A stretch of DNA of 64,000 nucleotides from Pseudomonas migulae (GCF_024169315.1 NZ_JALJWR010000001.1:4452501-4516500), one strand, 5' to 3'. Shown: positions 30,506 through 39,843, counted from the first letter of the stretch. Numbers and translations: made by a program. The notes: generated from the letters alone by a model not told the origin.

Positions 30506-32071
30506 TCAGCGGCTCAAATACATCCGGGTTGTTAACAGGTAAACAGGCAACCCCGACACCAATATCAACAACGCCGCATAAGGCGCCGCCGCCGCGAACT
30601 CCACGTTCGCGGTATGCGCCCAGACCTCTGTCGCCAGCGTATTCAGCCCGGTCGGACTCAGCAGCAGCGTCGCTGTCAGTTCCTTCATGGCGTCCAGAAA
30701 CACCAACGCAAACGCCGCGCCCAGCGCAGGGAAAATGATCGGCAGCGTCACCCGGCAAAACGCACTGAAGGATGACGCCCCCAGTGTTCGAGCCGCCTCC
30801 TCCAGCTGCGGCGCGGCCTTGTTCAACGCCGTACGAATCGGCGCCTGAGCCAGTGGCAGAAACAGCAGTGCATAAGCGATCAGCAACAACGCCGACGTCT
30901 GGTACAGCATCGGCACATAATGCAGCGCGAAATACACCAGCGTCAGTGCAATCACCAAGCCTGGCAGCGCATGCAGCAGATACGGCAATCGCTCGGCCCA
31001 GATCGCCAGTTGACCTTTGTAGCGAACGACCAACAACCCTACCGGCACGGCCAGGATCAGACACAGCGCAGCACCGCCCAGCGACAACGCCAAGGATGAA
31101 AACAATGCCTCGCTGATCGCCGCCACCGGAAACGCCGCCGACGAACCGACCGCCAGCCAGTACGCCAGCATTCCCAGTGGAATCCCGCTACCGATGATCG
31201 CCAGCGCCAGGCAGTAGGCTTGTCCGGCGACAGCCCAGGGCCCTAATCGAACCTGTTCCGCGTGGCGCGCGGCGCCCTGGCCGGTGCGCACATGTCGACC
31301 TTTGCCGCGCACTCGCAGCTCCAGCCACAGCAGCATCAGACAAAGCGCCAGAAGCACGGCCGAAAGCATCGCCGCGTTGGCGTTGCTGAATTCCAGTTCG
31401 AATTGCTGATAGATCGCCGTGGTGAACGTCTGCAAGCCAATGATCGACAGCGCCCCGAATTCCACGAGCATGTGCAACGCAATCAGCAACGAGCCGGCGA
31501 GCAACGACGGCCAAAGCAGCGGCAGCGTAATTCTGAAAAACACGCCCCAGCGGTTGTGCCCAAGTGTCCGTGCGGACTCTTCGAGAGAAGGGTCAAGATT
31601 GCGTAGCGTCGCCGCGACCGGCAAAAAAATCAGCGGATACTTGGACAGGGTCATCACCAGAATCGCCCCGCCCAAACCTTCGAAGTGCGCACTCAGCGAG
31701 ACCCAGGTGAAGCTGCTGACGAAGGCCGGGACCGCGAACGGCAAACACAGAATCACGCCCCACAAGCGCCGCCCCCGCAGGTTGCTGCGCTCGAGCAGCC
31801 AGGCCAGCGACAAGCCGATCACTCCGCAGGCAACCGTCACGCCGACCATGAGCGCCAGGGTGTTGCGCAGCAGGCCGAACACGTAAGGCCGCCACAACAG
31901 ATGCAGTGCTTCGGCCCAGCCCGCCTGCCAGGTCTTGAGTCCGACGTACGCCAGCGGCAAAAGACTGAGCACCACCAGCAGCAAGACCGGCAGCAGCAGC
32001 CAGATCGATGGCCGCTTGCGCCGTGGCACATAACCCCCGCGCAAGACGGGGGCAGATAACGATGCGCTCAT
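30506..32071 (-). CDS. Iron(III) ABC transporter permease (FbpB/SfuB type)
   Basis: 521 aa with about twelve membrane segments in two homologous halves; each half has a binding-protein-dependent permease EAA-like loop (ESARTLGHNRWGVFFRITLPLL in the first, EEAARTLGASSFSAFCRVTLP in the second; each shown to 22 or fewer residues split across the motif). Such fused permeases move ferric iron delivered by a periplasmic binding protein. The start overlaps the stop of the binding-protein gene. No ATPase gene is adjacent, so an ATPase encoded elsewhere must be used. Confidence 0.9.
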   Translation of the reverse strand: MSASLSAPVLRGGYVPRRKRPSIWLLLPVLLLVVLSLLPLAYVGLKTWQAGWAEALHLLWRPYVFGLLRNTLALMVGVTVACGVIGLSLAWLLERSNLRGRRLWGVILCLPFAVPAFVSSFTWVSLSAHFEGLGGAILVMTLSKYPLIFLPVAATLRNLDPSLEESARTLGHNRWGVFFRITLPLLWPSLLAGSLLIALHMLVEFGALSIIGLQTFTTAIYQQFELEFSNANAAMLSAVLLALCLMLLWLELRVRGKGRHVRTGQGAARHAEQVRLGPWAVAGQAYCLALAIIGSGIPLGMLAYWLAVGSSAAFPVAAISEALFSSLALSLGGAALCLILAVPVGLLVVRYKGQLAIWAERLPYLLHALPGLVIALTLVYFALHYVPMLYQTSALLLIAYALLFLPLAQAPIRTALNKAAPQLEEAARTLGASSFSAFCRVTLPIIFPALGAAFALVFLDAMKELTATLLLSPTGLNTLATEVWAHTANVEFAAAAPYAALLILVSGLPVYLLTTRMYLSR

Positions 32072-33081
32072 CAGTTCAGGCCAACGTCACGTTCCAGGTC
32101 CAGGGCTTCTTCGGCGTTGCCGAGGTCGGCTGGCGTGACGTTCGGTGCTTCAAGCTCGCTGAACGGCTTGAGGCCGCGATCCGATTGCATGCCTTTGTGC
32201 AGCGGGTACTCGGCGGTGGTCTGGGTGATCACGCGCTGGCCTTCTTCGCTGGCCATGTAGGCGAGGAATTGCTGGGCTTCCTTTGGGTGTTTGCTGGATT
32301 TCAGCACGGCGGCACTGGAAACAGTGATCAACCCACCGACGTCACCGCCGGTGAAGTAATGCAGTTTCGAATCGAGCTGGCCTTTTTCACGCTGCAAGGC
32401 GAACCAGTAGTAGTTGTTGACCAGCACGGTAGCGACTTCGCCGTTTTCCACGGCTTTCAGCGCAACCATGTTGTTGCTGTAGGTCTTGCCGAATGCGCGC
32501 AGGCCGGTCAGCCATTCTTCCGCTGCGTCCATGCCATGCACTTTGATGATCGCCACGGCTTGTTCCTGAAACGCACCGCTGGTGGGCACAAAGCCAACCT
32601 TGCCTTGCCATTTCGGGTCGGAGAATTCCATCACCGATTTCGGCAGGTCTTTTTCATCGATCAGCTTGGGATTGAACGCCACCACGCGGACCCGCGCAGT
32701 GATGCCGATCCAGGTGCCGTTGCCGGCGACGTAGTCTTTCGGCAGGACGGCGAGGGTCGCGGCATCGGTTTGTGCCAGCAGGCCTTGTTCGCCAAGTTTG
32801 TTCAGCGGTGGCGATTCTTCGGTGTAGATCACGTCGGCGGGGGAGCGATCGCCTTCTTCGACGACCTGGCTGGCGAGCTGGTTGCTGCTGCCTTTGCGCA
32901 CATTGACGTGGATGCCGGTCTTGGCCTCAAAGGCCTTGGCGACCGCGTCGCCGACTTCCTTGTGTTGGCCGTTGTAGAGTGTCAGGGAAACTGGATCAGC
33001 AGCCTGGGTGAGGGGAGTAGCGAGTGCCAGGCCGAGCAGGGTGAAGGTCAGGCCGCGGCGCAGGGTATTTCGAAACATCAT
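32071..33081 (-). CDS. Iron(III) ABC transporter substrate-binding protein (FbpA type)
   Basis: 336 aa. A signal peptide (about 1-27, ending LTQAADP) is followed by LTLYNGQHKEV, where the Gln-His contains an iron-ligand residue of this class, and later by the C-terminal pair of Tyr (NNYYW) typical of ferric-binding proteins. Family: class II FbpA/SfuA/FutA. It delivers Fe(III) to the permease encoded one base downstream. A Fur-like site lies 40-65 bases upstream of the start. Confidence 0.9.
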   Translation of the reverse strand: MMFRNTLRRGLTFTLLGLALATPLTQAADPVSLTLYNGQHKEVGDAVAKAFEAKTGIHVNVRKGSSNQLASQVVEEGDRSPADVIYTEESPPLNKLGEQGLLAQTDAATLAVLPKDYVAGNGTWIGITARVRVVAFNPKLIDEKDLPKSVMEFSDPKWQGKVGFVPTSGAFQEQAVAIIKVHGMDAAEEWLTGLRAFGKTYSNNMVALKAVENGEVATVLVNNYYWFALQREKGQLDSKLHYFTGGDVGGLITVSSAAVLKSSKHPKEAQQFLAYMASEEGQRVITQTTAEYPLHKGMQSDRGLKPFSELEAPNVTPADLGNAEEALDLERDVGLN

Positions 33082-33120
33082 TCGCAGGGTTCCTCACTGT
33101 CGCATTGCAAAAACTTGCAA

Positions 33121-33145
33121 CAATGATAAACGATATTGTTTCTCA
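33121..33145 (-). promoter_or_regulatory. Putative Fur box upstream of the iron operon
   Basis: CAATGATAAACGATATTG followed by TTTCTCA resembles two overlapping NATWAT hexamer arrays of Fur sites. An adjacent TTGCAA-AAAC-TTGCAA repeat is at 33105-33120. The rest of this 357-base intergenic stretch holds a palindromic repeat and a tRNA terminator; 33146-33219 shows nothing I can name. Confidence 0.5.
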
Positions 33146-33219
33146 TGTGCGCCTTGCGGGGCGCGGATGTCTTTGCTAGAGCGGCTGGCCTGCGCCGCTC
33201 TTGTGGGGTAAAGAGCTTT

Positions 33220-33340
33220 TGTGGCGAGGGGCTTGCCCTCGCTGGGTCGCGAAGCGGCCCCATCATTTTTTCTGCTAAACCGTATTTTCAGGTTTGACGA
33301 CTGCTTCGCAGCCGAATGGGGGCGAGCCCCCTCGCCGCAG
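33220..33340. repeat. Second-family palindromic repeat (GGCGAGGGG type)
   Basis: The left end GTGGCGAGGGGCTTGCCCTC and right end GGGGCGAGCCCCCTCGCCGC are inverted, with internal GGTCGCGAAGCGGCC and CTGCTTCGCAGCCGAA. Variant of the copies at 13431 and 60727. Confidence 0.75.
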
Positions 33341-33383
33341 GTGCAATGTTGTTCTTGAGTTTTTCAGGATGCCAGAAACGCAA

Positions 33384-33403
33384 AAACCCGCTTTCGCGGG
33401 TTT
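33384..33403 (-). terminator. Terminator of the distal tRNA-Leu gene
   Basis: AAACCCGCTTTCGCGGGTTT; on the minus strand it is followed by a T run (TTTTGCG). Confidence 0.8.
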
Positions 33404-33438
33404 CTGTGAAATTTCAGAGTGAGCTCTGAAATTTGAAT

Positions 33439-33525
33439 TGGTGCCCAGAAGAAGACTCGAACTTCCACGACCTTGCGGTCACCAGCACCTGAAGCTGGCG
33501 TGTCTACCAATTTCACCATCTGGGC
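33439..33525 (-). tRNA. tRNA-Leu (anticodon CAG), copy 2
   Basis: 87 nt including an encoded CCA. The acceptor stem GCCCAGA pairs with TCTGGGC. The anticodon stem CCAGC/GCTGG holds the loop TTCAGGT, giving CAG, which reads CUG. A long variable arm, TTC in the T loop (GTTCGAGTC) and GGTAGACAC in the D arm support Leu. Identical to the copy at 33692-33778. The protein frame MVKLVDTPASGAG on this strand is an artefact of the tRNA. Confidence 0.97.
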
Positions 33526-33559
33526 ATAATCTTCAGCGTTGCCGCTGTTGATGTGGCGC

Positions 33560-33588
33560 ACTATACGGAGAGCGTTTTGATCTGTAAA
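33560..33588 (-). promoter_or_regulatory. Sigma-70 promoter of tRNA-Leu copy 2
   Basis: On the minus strand TTTACA is separated by 17 bases from TATAGT, followed by the GC-rich discriminator GCGCC typical of stringently controlled stable-RNA genes. Confidence 0.8.
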
Positions 33589-33627
33589 CCCCTGATTTGG
33601 TTTTAATAAATCTGAAGCTTAGAATGC

Positions 33628-33652
33628 AAAAAACCCGCTTTCGCGGGTTTTT
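33628..33652 (-). terminator. Terminator of tRNA-Leu copy 1
   Basis: AAAAACCCGCTTTCGCGGGT with flanking A/T runs. It lies between the two tRNA genes, so each is a separate transcription unit. Confidence 0.8.
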
Positions 33653-33691
33653 GTGTGAGCCTTGAAATTGATCTAATCTCAAGCTCGAAAT

Positions 33692-33778
33692 TGGTGCCCA
33701 GAAGAAGACTCGAACTTCCACGACCTTGCGGTCACCAGCACCTGAAGCTGGCGTGTCTACCAATTTCACCATCTGGGC
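33692..33778 (-). tRNA. tRNA-Leu (anticodon CAG), copy 1
   Basis: 87 nt with encoded CCA, the same sequence as the copy at 33439-33525: acceptor stem GCCCAGA/TCTGGGC, anticodon CAG. The flanks differ outside the promoter and terminator, so the duplication is not recent. Confidence 0.97.
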
Positions 33779-33814
33779 AGTATCGGCAGCGCTAGTGCGT
33801 CGTCGATGGCGCGC

Positions 33815-33843
33815 ACTATACGGAGCGTCTTTTTAACTGTAAA
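33815..33843 (-). promoter_or_regulatory. Sigma-70 promoter of tRNA-Leu copy 1
   Basis: TTTACA, 17 bases, TATAGT, then GCGCG on the minus strand; the same architecture as the promoter of copy 2. Confidence 0.8.
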
Positions 33844-34004
33844 CCCCCGGCATCAAAAAAACCTGAAAAATATTACCAGTGGCATTCAAGTAAGCTTTTC
33901 GGTGTCGATAAAGGGCTTTAGATGGGCTGTCACAGCCTGAAATTTCCCGTTTCATTACGCCTATGCCAAACTAACCCGCATATAGACAAGGTGAAAACTC
34001 TCTA

Positions 34005-36638
34005 ATGGCCGATTGGCAGTCCCTCGATCCCGAGGCCGCTCGTGAAGCGGAAAAATACGATAACCCTATTCCTAGCCGCGAACTGATCCTTCAGCACCTT
34101 GCTGATCGGGGTTCGCCTGCTAACCGCGAGCAGCTGGTCGAAGAGTTTGGTCTGACCACAGAAGACCAGATCGAAGCCCTGCGCCGCCGCCTGCGCGCCA
34201 TGGAGCGCGATGCTCAGCTTATTTACACGCGTCGCGGCACCTATGCGCCGGTGGACAAGCTCGACCTGATCCTGGGCCGCATCAGCGGTCACCGTGACGG
34301 CTTCGGCTTCCTGGTCCCGGACGACGGCAGTGACGATCTGTTCATGAGCCCGGCGCAAATGCGTCTGGTGTTCGATGGCGACCGTGCGCTGGCGCGTGTT
34401 TCCGGCCTGGACCGTCGCGGTCGCCGTGAAGGCATGATCGTCGAAGTGGTGTCGCGTGCTCACGAAACCATCGTCGGCCGTTACTTCGAAGAAGGCGGTA
34501 TCGGCTTCGTGGTGGCGGACAATCCGAAGATCCAGCAGGAAGTGCTGGTCACGCCGGGTCGCAATGCCAACGCCAAGGTCGGTCAGTTCGTCGAAGTGAA
34601 GATCACTCACTGGCCGACGCCACGCTTCCAGCCGCAAGGCGACGTGGTTGAAGTCGTGGGCAACTACATGGCGCCGGGCATGGAAATCGATGTTGCCCTG
34701 CGCACCTACGATATTCCGCACGTCTGGCCTGAAGCGGTGTTGAAAGAAGCCGCGAAGCTCAAACCTGAAGTCGAAGAGAAAGACAAAGAGAAGCGCATCG
34801 ACCTGCGTCATCTGCCGTTCGTGACCATCGACGGTGAAGATGCGCGCGACTTCGATGACGCGGTCTACTGCGAAGCCAAGCCGGGCAAACTGCGCCTGTT
34901 CTCCGGTGGCTGGAAGTTGTACGTGGCGATTGCCGACGTTTCCAGTTACGTGAAGATCGGTTCCGCGCTGGACAACGAATCCCAGGTTCGCGGCAACTCC
35001 GTTTACTTCCCGGAACGCGTAGTGCCGATGCTGCCCGAGCAGCTGTCCAACGGCCTGTGCTCGCTGAACCCGCACGTTGATCGCCTGGCCATGGTCTGCG
35101 AAATGACCATCTCCAAATCCGGCGAGATGACCGATTACTGCTTCTATGAAGCGGTGATTCACTCCCATGCCCGTCTGACCTATAACAAGGTCAGCACCAT
35201 GCTGGAGACGCCGAAAGTCACCGAAGCGCGTCAGCTTCGTGGCGAATACACCGACGTTCTGCCGCATCTGAAGCAGCTTTACGCACTGTACAAAGTGCTG
35301 CTGGCGGCCCGCCACGTGCGTGGCGCGATCGATTTCGAAACGCAGGAAACCCGGATCATCTTCGGTTCCGAGCGCAAGATTGCCGAAATCCGTCCGACCG
35401 TACGCAATGATGCGCACAAGCTGATCGAGGAATGCATGCTGGCGGCCAACGTGGCCACCGCCGAATTCCTGAAAAAGCACGAAATTCCTGCGCTGTATCG
35501 CGTCCACGATGGTCCGCCGCCGGAGCGCCTGGAAAAACTGCGCGCCTTCCTCGGTGAGCTCGGCCTGTCCCTGCACAAAGGCAAGGACGGCCCGTCGCCG
35601 AAGGATTACCAGGCCTTGCTGGCCAGCATCAAGGACCGTCCGGATTTCCATCTGATCCAGACCGTCATGCTGCGTTCGTTGAGCCAGGCGGTGTACAGCG
35701 CTGATAACCAGGGCCACTTCGGCCTGAATTACGAGGCGTACACCCACTTCACCTCGCCGATTCGCCGCTACCCGGACTTGCTCACGCACCGGGCGATCCG
35801 CAGCGTCATCCATTCCAAGCAGGATACGCCGCACGTTCGCCGTGCCGGTGCGATGACCATTCCGAAAGCGCGCATCTATCCGTACGACGAAGCGACCCTG
35901 GAACAGCTCGGCGAGCAATGCTCGATGAGCGAACGCCGTGCCGACGAAGCGACCCGCGACGTGGTGAACTGGCTCAAGTGCGAGTTCATGAAAGACCGCG
36001 TGGGCGAGTCGTTCCCGGGTGTGATCACTGCCGTGACCGGTTTTGGTCTGTTCGTCGAACTGACCGACATCTACGTCGAGGGCCTGGTGCACGTCACCGC
36101 GCTGCCGGGTGATTACTACCACTTCGACCCTGTGCATCACCGCCTCGCCGGTGAGCGTACCGGTCGCAGCTTCCGCCTTGGCGACACCGTGGAAGTGCGC
36201 GTGATGCGCGTCGACCTCGACGAGCGCAAGATCGACTTCGAGATGGCTGAAAAAACCATCAGCGCGCCGATCGGCCGCAAGAAGCGCGGGACTGAAAAGA
36301 CGGAGCCCGCCGCTAAAACTACGGCGAAAACCGCAGCAGAGCCGGCACCGGCGAAAACCGGTCGTCGTCCTGCCAAGGAAAAGGTTGTCGAAGCCTATCG
36401 CCCGAGCGATGCCGCGGCGAAAAACGCTGAGCTGCGCAAAAGCCGTGAACTGAAACAGGCGTTGCTGTCTGAAGCGAAAAGCGGTGGTAAAGCGGCGTCT
36501 GGGGGAAAGACCGGACGGTCGGCGCCTGACAAGGCTCCCGGCAGCAGCAAGCCAAGCAAACACCGTAAAGGTCCGCCGAAAGCGGGCTCGGCTCCAGCCA
36601 AAAGTGGCGGGGCGCGTAAACCTAAGGCCAAGTCATGA
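34005..36638 (+). CDS. rnr: Ribonuclease R
   Basis: 877 aa. Order: helix-turn-helix (about 20-80), two cold-shock domains, RNB catalytic domain with IDGEDARDFDDAVYC (metal-binding Asp cluster) and HFTSPIRRYPDL, S1 domain (about 660-745), and a basic Lys/Ala/Gly-rich tail of about 115 residues. A processive 3'-5' exonuclease that degrades structured RNA and serves in rRNA quality control and cold adaptation. Overlaps rlmB by ATGA. Confidence 0.97.
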   Translation: MADWQSLDPEAAREAEKYDNPIPSRELILQHLADRGSPANREQLVEEFGLTTEDQIEALRRRLRAMERDAQLIYTRRGTYAPVDKLDLILGRISGHRDGFGFLVPDDGSDDLFMSPAQMRLVFDGDRALARVSGLDRRGRREGMIVEVVSRAHETIVGRYFEEGGIGFVVADNPKIQQEVLVTPGRNANAKVGQFVEVKITHWPTPRFQPQGDVVEVVGNYMAPGMEIDVALRTYDIPHVWPEAVLKEAAKLKPEVEEKDKEKRIDLRHLPFVTIDGEDARDFDDAVYCEAKPGKLRLFSGGWKLYVAIADVSSYVKIGSALDNESQVRGNSVYFPERVVPMLPEQLSNGLCSLNPHVDRLAMVCEMTISKSGEMTDYCFYEAVIHSHARLTYNKVSTMLETPKVTEARQLRGEYTDVLPHLKQLYALYKVLLAARHVRGAIDFETQETRIIFGSERKIAEIRPTVRNDAHKLIEECMLAANVATAEFLKKHEIPALYRVHDGPPPERLEKLRAFLGELGLSLHKGKDGPSPKDYQALLASIKDRPDFHLIQTVMLRSLSQAVYSADNQGHFGLNYEAYTHFTSPIRRYPDLLTHRAIRSVIHSKQDTPHVRRAGAMTIPKARIYPYDEATLEQLGEQCSMSERRADEATRDVVNWLKCEFMKDRVGESFPGVITAVTGFGLFVELTDIYVEGLVHVTALPGDYYHFDPVHHRLAGERTGRSFRLGDTVEVRVMRVDLDERKIDFEMAEKTISAPIGRKKRGTEKTEPAAKTTAKTAAEPAPAKTGRRPAKEKVVEAYRPSDAAAKNAELRKSRELKQALLSEAKSGGKAASGGKTGRSAPDKAPGSSKPSKHRKGPPKAGSAPAKSGGARKPKAKS

Positions 36639-37402
36639 GTCAGTTGGAAAAAATCTACGGCGTGCATGCGGTAGAAGCATTGCTGCGTCACCACCCGAAA
36701 CGCGTCAAGCAGATCTGGCTGGCTGAAGGCCGCAGTGATCCGCGGGTTCAGACGCTGATCCAGCTCGCTGCGGAAAATCGCGTGGCCGTTGGCAATGCCG
36801 AGCGTCGTGAGCTGGATGCTTGGGTTGAAGGCGTGCATCAGGGCGTGGTGGCAGACGTGAGCCCGAGCCAGGTCTGGGGCGAGGCAATGCTCGACGAACT
36901 GCTCGATCGCACCGAAGGCGCACCGTTGCTGCTGGTGCTCGACGGCGTGACCGATCCGCACAACCTTGGCGCTTGCCTGCGTTCGGCCGATGCGGCCGGC
37001 GCGTTGGCGGTGATCGTTCCGAAAGACAAGTCAGCCACGCTGACCCCGACGGTACGAAAAGTCGCCTGTGGCGCGGCGGAAGTGATTCCGCTGGTCGCCG
37101 TGACCAACCTGGCGCGCACCTTGGAAAAGCTAAAGCAGCGCGGGTTGTGGGTCGTCGGTACGGCGGGCGAGGCTGAGCAGAGCCTGTATCAGCAAGACAT
37201 GACCGGCCCGACCATCCTGATCATGGGCGCGGAAGGCAGCGGCATGCGTCGCCTGACTCGCGATCTTTGCGACTACCTGGTGCACCTGCCGATGACCGGC
37301 AGCGTCAGCAGTCTCAACGTGTCTGTGGCGACTGGCGTTTGTCTGTTCGAAGCCCAGCGTCAGCGCAGCGTCAAGGCTGCTGCGGGCGGCAAAAAGTCTT
37401 AA
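36635..37402 (+). CDS. rlmB: 23S rRNA (guanosine-2'-O)-methyltransferase RlmB
   Basis: 255 aa. An N-terminal L30e-like substrate-binding domain (KIYGVHAVEALL) precedes a SpoU knot methyltransferase domain with DGVTDPHNLGACLRSA, GAEGSGM and SLNVSVATG. Methylates G2251 (E. coli number) of 23S rRNA. Translationally coupled to rnr. Confidence 0.96.
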   Translation: MSQLEKIYGVHAVEALLRHHPKRVKQIWLAEGRSDPRVQTLIQLAAENRVAVGNAERRELDAWVEGVHQGVVADVSPSQVWGEAMLDELLDRTEGAPLLLVLDGVTDPHNLGACLRSADAAGALAVIVPKDKSATLTPTVRKVACGAAEVIPLVAVTNLARTLEKLKQRGLWVVGTAGEAEQSLYQQDMTGPTILIMGAEGSGMRRLTRDLCDYLVHLPMTGSVSSLNVSVATGVCLFEAQRQRSVKAAAGGKKS

Positions 37403-37419
37403 GCCGTACGCGATCCAAA

Positions 37420-37509
37420 TGTGCGAGCGGGCTTGCTCGCGAATCGGTCTGGCATTCAACATTTTTGCTGAATGACATACCGGCTTTCGCGAGCAAGCCC
37501 GCTCCCACA
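37420..37509. repeat. REP-like palindrome, GCGAGCGGGC type
   Basis: Left arm GTGCGAGCGGGCTTGCTCGC, right arm GCGAGCAAGCCCGCTCCCAC, with an inner inverted pair CATTCAAC/GAATGACAT. Fills most of the gap between rlmB and the rpsF promoter. Confidence 0.85.
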
Positions 37510-37573
37510 TTGGTTCTGTGCCAATGCCAAGATCGGTGGCGTGAACGAACTGTTCAAATAATCACCAATTGCC

Positions 37574-37602
37574 TTGCACCTCTTCTGTCCCTTCTCTACA
37601 AT
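37574..37602 (+). promoter_or_regulatory. Sigma-70 promoter of the rpsF operon
   Basis: TTGCAC, a 17-base spacer and TACAAT, followed by the discriminator TGCGCCCC. The leader to rpsF is about 110 bases and could hold autoregulatory structure for the S6:S18 complex. Confidence 0.75.
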
Positions 37603-37720
37603 TGCGCCCCTTGCTGTGACGGCAGGCACGCATGTGTCTATCGCAGGCAAGTCCATAAGTGTCATTCACTCCTTGTCTGACCGCTTTTGAGCGGCAGGCT
37701 ACAACCCGTAAGGAGCATTC

Positions 37721-38143
37721 ATGCGTCATTACGAAATCATCTTTTTGGTCCACCCGGATCAAAGCGAGCAAGTCGGCGGCATGGTTGAGCGTTACACCAA
37801 GCTGATCGAAGAAGACGGCGGCAAAATCCACCGTCTGGAAGATTGGGGCCGTCGTCAACTGGCCTACGCAATCAACAATGTTCACAAGGCTCACTACGTG
37901 ATGCTGAACGTTGAGTGCACTGGCAAGGCCCTGGCCGAGCTGGAAGACAACTTCCGCTACAACGATGCAGTGATCCGTAACCTGGTCATCCGTCGCGAAG
38001 AAGCCGTTACCGGCCAATCCGAGATGCTCAAGGCTGAAGAAAACCGCAGTGAGCGCCGTGAGCGTCGCGACCGTCCTGAGCACGAAGGCGCTGAAAGCGC
38101 TGATAGTGATGACAGCGACAACAGCGATAACGCTGACGAGTAA
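37721..38143 (+). CDS. rpsF: 30S ribosomal protein S6
   Basis: 140 aa. [18 protein letters not shown] is the usual N terminus; the ferredoxin-like fold binds S18. The C-terminal 30 residues are an acidic Glu/Asp/Ser tail, the type of C terminus that RimK extends with glutamates in Pseudomonas. AAGGAG precedes the ATG. Confidence 0.97.
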   Translation: MRHYEIIFLVHPDQSEQVGGMVERYTKLIEEDGGKIHRLEDWGRRQLAYAINNVHKAHYVMLNVECTGKALAELEDNFRYNDAVIRNLVIRREEAVTGQSEMLKAEENRSERRERRDRPEHEGAESADSDDSDNSDNADE

Positions 38144-38171
38144 TCCACGGACCTTTTAAGGAGCCTATCAA

Positions 38172-38402
38172 ATGGCACGTTTCTTCCGTCGTCGTAAATT
38201 CTGCCGCTTCACCGCTGAAGACGTGAAAGAGATCGATTACAAAGATCTCAACACTCTGAAAGCCTACGTATCCGAGACCGGCAAAATCGTTCCAAGCCGT
38301 ATCACCGGTACCAAAGCACGTTATCAGCGTCAGCTGGCCACCGCTATCAAGCGCGCCCGCTTCCTGGCCCTGCTGGCCTACACCGACAGCCACGGCCGCT
38401 GA
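38172..38402 (+). CDS. rpsR: 30S ribosomal protein S18
   Basis: 76 aa, basic, with [24 protein letters not shown] and the C-terminal [18 protein letters not shown]. Pairs with S6 on the 30S platform. Standard order rpsF-rpsR-rplI with one membrane protein gene inserted. Confidence 0.98.
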
Positions 38403-38438
38403 GACCGGGCAGTCGACACGTAGCAAAGGATTGAAAGC

Positions 38439-39332
38439 ATGCGTGCCTTAGCTGAGTTCATCATGCGCGGCCGTATGCAGGCCACTCTCGTAGTGGCTGG
38501 ATGCGCAACATTGCCGTTGTTGTATTGGTTGGGTGCTGCCGCCGGATGCCTTGTGCTCCTGCGGCGCGGATTGAAGGACGCCCTTGGCGTACTTGCTCTG
38601 GGACTGCTGCCGGCGTTGATCTGGTGGCTTTACTCCGACGACCCACGGGCACTTCTGGTGCTGCTGGGGTCTTCGAGCCTTGCGTTGGTTTTGCGCGCAA
38701 GCGAGTCCTGGAACCGCGTGCTGCTGGTCAGCATAGCGATGGGAGTGGTGTTTGCAGTGGTGCTGGGGACAGCTTTTGCTCCCCAAATCGAGATGCTGGC
38801 GCAGGCCTTGATAAAGGTCATGCCGTCGCTACTCGGTGATGTCTACCAGAAGTTGTCGGTAGATGAGCAAGCGCATTTTGCGTCCCTGATTGCACCGGTC
38901 CTGACCGGCCTGATTGCGGCCTTGTTGCAAATCGTCAGTGTGCTGAGCCTGATTGTCGGGCGCTACTGGCAGGCGTTGTTGTACAACCCGGGTGGTTTTG
39001 GTCGCGAGTTTCGCGCCATCCGATTCCCGCTTTTACCAGCGATGTTGCTGCTGGCGTGCATGCTTCTGGGGCCGAACATCGGTCCACAGATGGCCATGTT
39101 GACGCCGTTGTGCAGCGTACCGCTGGTGTTCGCCGGGCTGGCCCTGATTCACGGTCTGGTGGCGCAAAAGCGACTGGGCCGATTCTGGCTGGTGGGGTTG
39201 TACGTGACGCTGTTGCTGTTCATGCAGCTGATCTATCCGTTGCTGGTGGTCTTGGCCATCGTCGACAGCCTGATTGATTTTCGCGGTCGTTCGGCGCCGA
39301 AAGACGTCGATAGCGCGAACGGTGAAGGTTAA
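38439..39332 (+). CDS. DUF2232 integral membrane protein
   Basis: 297 aa with about seven to eight hydrophobic segments (first at about 18-40, last at about 255-280) and few charged residues outside them. AAAGGA lies 7-12 bases before the ATG. The same gene lies between rpsR and rplI in P. aeruginosa (PA4933). A topological resemblance to YybS/DUF2232 proteins is the only family clue; function is unknown. The loci around it suggest only co-expression with the ribosomal genes. Confidence 0.85.
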   Translation: MRALAEFIMRGRMQATLVVAGCATLPLLYWLGAAAGCLVLLRRGLKDALGVLALGLLPALIWWLYSDDPRALLVLLGSSSLALVLRASESWNRVLLVSIAMGVVFAVVLGTAFAPQIEMLAQALIKVMPSLLGDVYQKLSVDEQAHFASLIAPVLTGLIAALLQIVSVLSLIVGRYWQALLYNPGGFGREFRAIRFPLLPAMLLLACMLLGPNIGPQMAMLTPLCSVPLVFAGLALIHGLVAQKRLGRFWLVGLYVTLLLFMQLIYPLLVVLAIVDSLIDFRGRSAPKDVDSANGEG

Positions 39333-39351
39333 AAGTTAAGAGGATTTTCAC

Positions 39352-39798
39352 ATGCAACTGATCCTTCTGGAAAAAGTCACCAACCTGGGCAACCTGGGTG
39401 ACAAAGTGAACGTTAAGGCTGGTTACGGTCGTAACTACCTGCTGCCTTACGGCAAAGCTACCGCTGCGACCGCTGCCAACCTGGCTGCGTTCGAAGAGCG
39501 TCGCGCTGAGCTGGAAAAAGCCGCAGCAGACCGTAAAACTTCGGCTGAAAGCCGTGCCGCCCAACTGGCTGAGCTGGAAGTGACTATCACTGCCACCGCT
39601 GGTGACGAAGGCAAGCTGTTCGGTTCGATCGGTACTCACGACATCGCTGATGCACTGACCGCCTCTGGCGTTGAAGTTGCAAAAAGCGAAGTTCGTCTGC
39701 CGAACGGCACCATCCGCAACGTAGGCGAATTCGACGTAGCCGTGCACCTGCACGCCGAAGTTGAAGCCACCGTACGCGTTGTCGTGGTAGCAGCTTAA
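39352..39798 (+). CDS. rplI: 50S ribosomal protein L9
   Basis: 148 aa. [17 protein letters not shown] and [13 protein letters not shown] are the rRNA-binding N-terminal domain; a long helix leads to the C-terminal domain ([16 protein letters not shown]). Followed by a terminator. Confidence 0.98.
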   Translation: MQLILLEKVTNLGNLGDKVNVKAGYGRNYLLPYGKATAATAANLAAFEERRAELEKAAADRKTSAESRAAQLAELEVTITATAGDEGKLFGSIGTHDIADALTASGVEVAKSEVRLPNGTIRNVGEFDVAVHLHAEVEATVRVVVVAA

Positions 39799-39843
39799 GT
39801 AGCACTTGTCGGCTGGCACCCTTGGGTGCTTGCCGGTAACATC

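Noticed and set aside
33364..33772. Two minus-strand frames starting MVKLVDTPASGAGDRK
   Set aside because: These are translations of the two tRNA-Leu genes, a known annotation artefact.
34002..36563. 853-aa minus-strand frame opposite rnr
   Set aside because: Shadow of the third-position GC bias in rnr.
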